Below, piece by piece: positions 6,683 through 10,599 of a stretch of 10,599 nucleotides of DNA. The notes under the pieces were generated by a model. That model did not search any database, had not been told where the DNA came from, and was given only the letters and a program-made list of their open reading frames with translations. This stretch comes from Mesorhizobium sp. (GTDB taxonomy: Bacteria; Pseudomonadota; Alphaproteobacteria; Rhizobiales; Rhizobiaceae): positions 1 through 10,599 of the forward strand of contig JAEKLU010000145.1 of assembly GCA_019509685.1 (NCBI GenBank). The letters are read 5' to 3'. Positions within the stretch are counted from its first letter, which is position 1, and each line of letters starts with the position of its first letter. The translations under genes and the position numbers were made by a program.

Positions 6683-7765
6683 TTAACTGTCGTTCTGACC
6701 GTCCTTGCGTGACGCGAAAGAGGTCAGCGCCGACAGGAAATCGCCGAGGCCCGGCCGCTTGACGGCGATGAACGGCAAGGGCCGGGCGGTTTCCATCGCG
6801 GCGATGCCGATGCGCGCGGTCATCATGCCGTTGACGACGCCTTCGCCGAGCTTTGCCGACAGTTTCGCGGCAAGGCCGTGGCCGACGATCTGCTGCACGA
6901 AACTGTCGCCAAAGGCGATCGAGCCGGTCACCGCGAGATGAGCGAGCACGCCGCGCGCCAGCCGGAAGAAGCCGAGCGTGCCGGGGCGGCCGCCATAGAG
7001 TTCGGACAGCCGCCGGATCAGCCGGCCGGCCTCGAACACGACATAGGCGATATCGACGAGCGCGCGGGGACTGACCGCCGTTACCAGCGAGACACGCTTG
7101 GCGGCTTCGAGAATCATGATTTTGGCGCGAGCGTCGAGCGGCGACAGGATTTCGACCTCGGCGAGCCGCACCAGATTGGCGCCATCGATGATCTCGCCAC
7201 GCAGGGCGGCGAGCGAGCGACGGCCGGCCGCGGTCTCGGGCTTGGCGGCGACGAAGGCCGACAGCTCGTCGACCAGTGCGCGCGCGGCCTTGGGATCGTC
7301 GCGCGCCACTGCGTCCAGGGCTCGCTTCTGCATCTTTTCGACCTCGGCGAGGCGGGCGATGGCGAGGAATTCGCGGATCAGGATGACGAACAGCGACAGA
7401 ACCGCGATCGCGGCCATGCCGACCGCCAGCCAGCCCAGCCAGTCGGCGCGGGCGAACAGATTGCGGATGAGCTGGTCCGTCCACAGGCCGACCGCGAGCG
7501 AGACGAGCGCGCCGACCGCGCCGAAAAACAACCGGGCAAGCAGCGACCGCTTCCTTGGCGCGGTCGCCGGCGGTGGAGCCACTGCTTCGAGGTCCGGCTC
7601 GTCGAAGACGTCGATTTCCAAAGGGACCACCACCGCCACGTCGGCTTTCGTCGCGCGCAGCCTGCGCGCTGGTTGTTCTTCCGGGCGTCGGCTCCTTGGC
7701 GGTTGCGGGGTGAACTCTACTTCGGGCTCGATGCGGAAGGCCGCGGGTTTGCGGGGCGCGGTCAT
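6683..7765 (-). CDS. YcjF/TIGR01620-family inner-membrane protein (DUF697)
   Basis: This 360-residue membrane protein belongs to the family of E. coli YcjF, whose biochemical role is unknown. The first 70 residues are a charged, proline-rich cytoplasmic stretch (for example FTPQPPRSRRPEEQPARR). Two membrane helices follow at about 78-98 (LFFGAVGALVSLAVGLW) and 110-132 (LGWLAVGMAAIAVLSLFVIL). The rest is a largely helical DUF697-type domain with segments such as EILSPLDARAKIMILEAAKR, VSPRALVDIAYVVFEAGRLI and FGDSFVQQIVGHGLAAKLSAK. The start ATG is inside the stop of the YcjX-like gene (4-base overlap), so the two are translationally coupled. This pair is conserved in many proteobacteria, which suggests that the membrane protein and the P-loop protein work together. 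In E. coli the pair belongs to the phage-shock regulon; I see no sigma-54 type promoter here. Confidence 0.9.
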   Translation of the reverse strand: MTAPRKPAAFRIEPEVEFTPQPPRSRRPEEQPARRLRATKADVAVVVPLEIDVFDEPDLEAVAPPPATAPRKRSLLARLFFGAVGALVSLAVGLWTDQLIRNLFARADWLGWLAVGMAAIAVLSLFVILIREFLAIARLAEVEKMQKRALDAVARDDPKAARALVDELSAFVAAKPETAAGRRSLAALRGEIIDGANLVRLAEVEILSPLDARAKIMILEAAKRVSLVTAVSPRALVDIAYVVFEAGRLIRRLSELYGGRPGTLGFFRLARGVLAHLAVTGSIAFGDSFVQQIVGHGLAAKLSAKLGEGVVNGMMTARIGIAAMETARPLPFIAVKRPGLGDFLSALTSFASRKDGQNDS

Positions 7766-9246
7766 GCCAGATGATCTCCGATCAGGAACTGCAGCGCGCG
7801 GTCGAGCCGGATATGCGGCAAGGACAGCGTGACGCCTTCAGCCGTGCGCTCGAGCTTCGGCGGGCGAAAGCGTACGAAACGGATCGCCGGCTCGTTATTC
7901 TCCGGCTCGGAAAGATCGAACACCGCATCGGCTTTTTCCGGTAAGTCGCCGGGAAATATGGCGGTTTCGGTTTTTCCGTCGAACGTCTCACCGTTGATCT
8001 TTTCGCCCTTCAGCGGCGTTCCGATGATCACGGGCAAGGTCTCGCCGCCTTGTTTGACGGTGCCTTCGCGGGTCGAACGCACCGCCGCCATGGCGACGAC
8101 ATCGACATCGGCGCCGCTGAAATTCGCCCGCGCCAGCGCCCGGTCGGTCAGCCGGCGCACGATCGCTTGCAGCCGATCATGGCTTTCGTGGTGCAGATGG
8201 TCGGCCTTGGTCGCCGCCACCAGGATGCGGTCGATACGGCGCGAGAAGAAGTCGGTCAGGAAATTGCCCCGGCCCGGCCGGAAGCAGGACAGGATCTCGG
8301 TGACGGCGCGCTCCAGGTCGGCCATGGCGGCGGGACCGGCATTGAGCGCCTGCATGGCGTCGATCAGCACGATCTGGCGGTCGAGGCGGGTGATGTGCTC
8401 GCGAAAGAACGGTTTTACGACATGCGTCTTATAGGCTTCGTAGCGGCGCTCCATCATCGCCTGGAGCGAGCCGGAACGCGGCCGCCGCTCCGATCGCGTC
8501 ATCAACGGCGCGAAGGTGAGCGCCGGCGAGCCCTCAAGGTCGCCCGGCATCAGGAAACGTCCGGGCGGCAGCGTCGAAAGCGCACGTTCGTCGAGCTTGC
8601 AGGCCTTGAGATAGGCGGCGAAGCTTTCGGCCAGCCGGCGCGCCGTCATCTCGTCGGCGTCGGCATCGGGGTCGACGGCGGATGCCAGCTCGCGCCAGGC
8701 CTGCGACAGGTCCGATCGGACGGGCAGGGCGGCCAGTTCCACCGCCTCGCGTGAAAAATCGGCGAAGGACTTGCCGAGCAGCGGCAGGTCGAGCAGCCAT
8801 TCGCCGGGATAGTCGACAATGTCGAGCGAGAGCTTTCCGGCGGAGAACAGGCGATTCCAGCCGGAAGCGGATTCGTATTCGATGGTCAGCCGCAGTTCCG
8901 AGATGGCGCGCGTCGATTCCGGCCAGACGCGATCGTTGACCAGGGCGGCGACGTGATCCTCGTATTGGAAGCGGGGCACGGCGTCGTCCGGTTGCTCCTC
9001 GAGAAAAGCGCGGGCGACGCGGCCGGATTTCTGCGCCTCGAACAGCGGCAGGCGCCCGCCATGGATCAAATTGTGGACGAGGGCGGAGATGAAAACCGTC
9101 TTGCCGGCCCGGGAAAGACCGGTGACGCCCAGGCGCAAGGACGGAGAGAAGAGCCCGGCGGCCCGGCCCGACAGCGTGTCGAGCGCAATCCTCGCTTCGT
9201 CGGTGAAAGTGGTCAGCGATGATGCCAAATCATGTCTCTGGGTCAC
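7762..9246 (-). CDS. YcjX-family P-loop NTPase (DUF463)
   Basis: This 494-residue cytoplasmic nucleotide-binding protein is of the YcjX family. The P-loop is GLSRAGKT at residues 43-50, preceded by a beta strand (LRLGVT). A switch-like DYPGEWLLD motif lies at 145-153, where the DYPG replaces the usual DxxG of GTPases, and TKAD at 346-349 fits the base-recognition position of GTP-binding proteins. Family members have been described as GTPase-like proteins linked to stress; the substrate or partner is unknown, with the coupled membrane protein being the obvious candidate. The start is GTG at 9246 (MTQRHDLASSL), with no good Shine-Dalgarno sequence and no in-frame ATG nearby. It lies 46 bases downstream of the phosphatase stop on the same strand. 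The length matches the family and the frame is unbroken. Confidence 0.92.
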   Translation of the reverse strand: MTQRHDLASSLTTFTDEARIALDTLSGRAAGLFSPSLRLGVTGLSRAGKTVFISALVHNLIHGGRLPLFEAQKSGRVARAFLEEQPDDAVPRFQYEDHVAALVNDRVWPESTRAISELRLTIEYESASGWNRLFSAGKLSLDIVDYPGEWLLDLPLLGKSFADFSREAVELAALPVRSDLSQAWRELASAVDPDADADEMTARRLAESFAAYLKACKLDERALSTLPPGRFLMPGDLEGSPALTFAPLMTRSERRPRSGSLQAMMERRYEAYKTHVVKPFFREHITRLDRQIVLIDAMQALNAGPAAMADLERAVTEILSCFRPGRGNFLTDFFSRRIDRILVAATKADHLHHESHDRLQAIVRRLTDRALARANFSGADVDVVAMAAVRSTREGTVKQGGETLPVIIGTPLKGEKINGETFDGKTETAIFPGDLPEKADAVFDLSEPENNEPAIRFVRFRPPKLERTAEGVTLSLPHIRLDRALQFLIGDHLA

Positions 9247-9259
9247 AGGTCAGGACCCG

Positions 9260-9288
9260 ATATAGGCCCTGGTGCACCCGTTTGAAAT
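9260..9288 (-). promoter_or_regulatory. Candidate promoter of the ycjX-ycjF pair
   Basis: On the minus strand the 46-base gap before the GTG at 9246 contains CTATAT (9265-9260), which matches the usual rhizobial -10 element. A TTTCAA (9288-9283, rather poor as a -35) lies upstream, about 16-17 bases away. A start about seven bases past the -10 would leave a leader of only about 7 bases. Read-through from the phosphatase gene remains an alternative. Confidence 0.3.
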
Positions 9289-9292
9289 GGTG

Positions 9293-9808
9293 TCAGAGGT
9301 CGGCGGGGGTGAGAAAGGCTTCGAGATAGCCATTGCCTTGCGCGGCTTCGGCAAGGTCGCCTGGAAAGCGCACCACGGCGAGGCCGGAGGTGGGAAAGCC
9401 ATGGTTGAGCAGGCCGCGCGCGGTCTCGTCGCCATCGCCCGACACGGCCATGGCGAGGTCTTCCGTCATCGGATTGTGGCCGATCACCAGCAGCGAGGCG
9501 GCGACGCCGTTTTTCCGGATGATGTCGAGATAACCGGCGGCATCCTCGCTGTAGAGGGTGTCGAAGAACAGCACCCGGCCGGTGTCGGTGCGCCCGGCAA
9601 GCCCTTCCAGCGTCTGCCGCGCCCGTTTGGCGTTGGAGCAAAGGGTGATGTCGGGCACGTAGTCGAGCGCGCGCATGGCCTCGCCCATCGCCTCGGCGTC
9701 GGCGATGCCCGATTCGTCCAACGGGCGATCGAAGTCGCGCACGCCCGGCAGCGCCCATCCGGCCTTGGCATGCCGCAACAGATAAAGTCTGCTCAAACCA
9801 CCCCCCAT
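9293..9808 (-). CDS. SixA-type histidine phosphatase
   Basis: This 171-residue protein belongs to the histidine phosphatase (phosphoglycerate-mutase-like) superfamily and is similar in size to SixA, which removes phosphate from phosphohistidine. The start ATG at 9808 (MGGGLSRLYLLRHAKAG) is preferred because AAAGG lies nine to ten bases before it. A TTG at 9832 would extend the protein by eight residues without support. Catalytic features seen are LLRHAKAGW with the phosphoacceptor His13, the CSNAKRARQT segment with Arg62, the acidic TLYSEDA turn near Glu88, and VIGHNPMTED with the second active-site His111. It lacks extra domains, which fits the short SixA branch. It is divergent from dksA and followed by the ycjX-like gene. 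The phosphohistidine target, if any, cannot be read from the sequence. Confidence 0.88.
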   Translation of the reverse strand: MGGGLSRLYLLRHAKAGWALPGVRDFDRPLDESGIADAEAMGEAMRALDYVPDITLCSNAKRARQTLEGLAGRTDTGRVLFFDTLYSEDAAGYLDIIRKNGVAASLLVIGHNPMTEDLAMAVSGDGDETARGLLNHGFPTSGLAVVRFPGDLAEAAQGNGYLEAFLTPADL

Positions 9809-9982
9809 GGTGCCGCCTTTGCTGGCAAACAACGATTAGTCATCAGAACCGCATCGTGCACAATGGCGGGCTTTCAACAACCGCACCGAATCACGGCCGG
9901 TTGGATTGCCGCCGCTGAAACAAAGCGCCCGCCGGGCCTTCCAACGGTGACTAACAATTGCGTGAAACTGTTGCCGATTGCG

Positions 9983-10012
9983 CTTGTGCAGCCCCGTGTC
10001 CGCGAATATATA
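9983..10012 (+). promoter_or_regulatory. Candidate sigma-70 promoter of dksA
   Basis: CTTGTG (9983-9988) and TATATA (10007-10012) are separated by 18 bases and resemble the rhizobial housekeeping consensus. Transcription would start near 10019, giving a leader of about 25 bases. The rest of the 236-base gap between the phosphatase and dksA starts shows no other clear signal. Confidence 0.45.
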
Positions 10013-10044
10013 GGCGCCAAATTTGGGGTTGTTGGGTGAGTCGT

Positions 10045-10461
10045 ATGAACGATATCGTTACCGCCGATTACGTACCCTCCGAAGACGAGCCGTTCATGAA
10101 CGAACGGCAGAAATCATACTTCCGTCAAAAGCTTATCACCTGGAAGAATGACATACTTCGTGAAGCGCGTGAAACCCTCGAAATCCTTCAGCAAGAAAAC
10201 GCCAACCATCCCGACCTAGCCGATCGTGCCTCGTCCGAAACCGACCGCGCCATCGAATTGCGCGCCCGCGATCGCCAACGCAAGCTCATCTCGAAAATAG
10301 ACTCCGCGCTGCAGCGCATCGACGAAGGCACCTACGGCTACTGCGAGGAAACCGGCGAGCCGATCGCGCTGAAGCGGCTCGACGCGCGCCCGATCGCGAC
10401 GCTGTCGATCGAGGCGCAGGAGCGCCATGAACGCCGCGAGAAGGTTTATCGCGACGACTGA
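10045..10461 (+). CDS. dksA: DksA-family RNA polymerase-binding transcription factor
   Basis: DksA binds in the secondary channel of RNA polymerase and, with ppGpp, adjusts transcription of rRNA and amino-acid genes in the stringent response. The 138-residue protein starts at the ATG at 10045 (MNDIVTADYVPSEDEPF), with a GGGTGAG purine stretch just upstream. The N-terminal helix leads into the coiled coil (about residues 20-95), whose tip carries the functional DxxDxA motif as DLADRA, Asp57, Asp60 and Ala62. The ELRARDRQRKLISKI segment follows, as in E. coli. The C-terminal globular part aligns with the zinc finger (YGYCEETGEP, RLDARPIATL), but the four cysteine positions read C100, T103, S121 and A124, so zinc is unlikely to be bound. 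The frame is also open upstream of 10045, but that stretch lacks family similarity. It is followed by a strong terminator, so the gene is probably monocistronic. Confidence 0.94.
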   Translation: MNDIVTADYVPSEDEPFMNERQKSYFRQKLITWKNDILREARETLEILQQENANHPDLADRASSETDRAIELRARDRQRKLISKIDSALQRIDEGTYGYCEETGEPIALKRLDARPIATLSIEAQERHERREKVYRDD

Positions 10462-10488
10462 ACGGGCTGCCGACAGCAGGATTGTTTG

Positions 10489-10517
10489 AAAATGGCCGGG
10501 AATCCCGGCCATTTTTT
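10489..10517 (+). terminator. Rho-independent terminator of dksA
   Basis: A perfect hairpin with a stem of up to 12 base pairs, AAAATGGCCGGG (10489-10500) and CCCGGCCATTTT (10504-10515), and a three-base loop AAT is followed by a T run (10512-10517, partly in the stem). It starts 28 bases after the dksA stop. The A-rich left arm could let it also act on the opposite strand. Confidence 0.9.
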
Positions 10518-10599
10518 GTTTGCGCTCGATGCTTGCGGCTTGAGGCGCTTCAGATTGGGTCAGGCTGAAGATCGATCGAACATACAGTCAAACCCTTCC
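10518..10599. other. Intergenic end of the window, no recognisable gene
   Basis: No start codon with a ribosome site or coding pattern is visible in this short right edge. A 6-base inverted repeat, CTTCAG (10548-10553) and CTGAAG (10565-10570), with an 11-base loop is present but is too weak to interpret. Confidence 0.4.

Noticed and set aside
9271..9278. Palindrome GGTGCACC between the phosphatase and ycjX-like genes
   Set aside because: Eight-base palindromes are common, and there is no second copy or other evidence of an operator.
9272..10039. 255-codon plus-strand frame across the phosphatase gene and the dksA upstream region
   Set aside because: It is antisense to a gene with both catalytic histidine motifs, and its extension into the intergenic region has no ribosome site or family similarity.
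10548..10570. Inverted repeat CTTCAG/CTGAAG at the right edge
   Set aside because: The arms are six bases with an 11-base loop and no neighbouring gene or T run, which is insufficient for a regulatory call.

Overview
The window looks like chromosome of a high-GC alphaproteobacterium, most likely a rhizobial genus such as Mesorhizobium. This rests on codon usage with G/C-rich third positions, the alphaproteobacterial form of DksA at the right end, and the overall protein character. It is inferred from reading alone, without a database search. Almost all of it is ordinary, densely packed coding sequence. I see no mobile element, CRISPR array, rRNA or tRNA.

Left block (1-6007, + strand): a six-gene peptide-uptake operon. 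The 3' part of a proline iminopeptidase-type alpha/beta hydrolase is followed by a periplasmic substrate-binding protein, a DppC-type permease, a DppB-type permease, a DppD-type ATPase and a DppF-type ATPase. The last four genes are joined by 1-4 base stop/start overlaps. Together they would form a complete oligo/dipeptide ABC importer, with a cytoplasmic peptidase or amidase to process what is imported. The main anomaly is at the 3' end of the binding-protein gene. The expected final codons (reading PQFNWIVTQSWVQ, then stop) lie in the +1 frame, the segment that normally precedes them is missing, and the stop region is duplicated in an 18-base tandem repeat. The gene therefore appears to carry a small frameshifting deletion and reads 167 bases into the permease gene.

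Middle and right block (6029-9808, - strand): read from right to left, these are a SixA-type histidine phosphatase, a YcjX-family P-loop protein and a YcjF/TIGR01620 (DUF697) membrane protein that overlap by 4 bases, and a small secreted protein of unknown function. The last gene converges on the transporter operon.

Right end (10045-10599, + strand): dksA, divergent from the phosphatase gene, has a plausible promoter and a strong Rho-independent terminator. Its zinc-finger site keeps only one of the four cysteines of E. coli DksA. The last 80 bases hold no gene that I can recognise.

I did not find a convincing undescribed system. The items most worth a second look are the damaged binding-protein 3' end, the cysteine-poor DksA, the uncharacterised secreted protein, and a possible very short leader on the ycjX-like gene.
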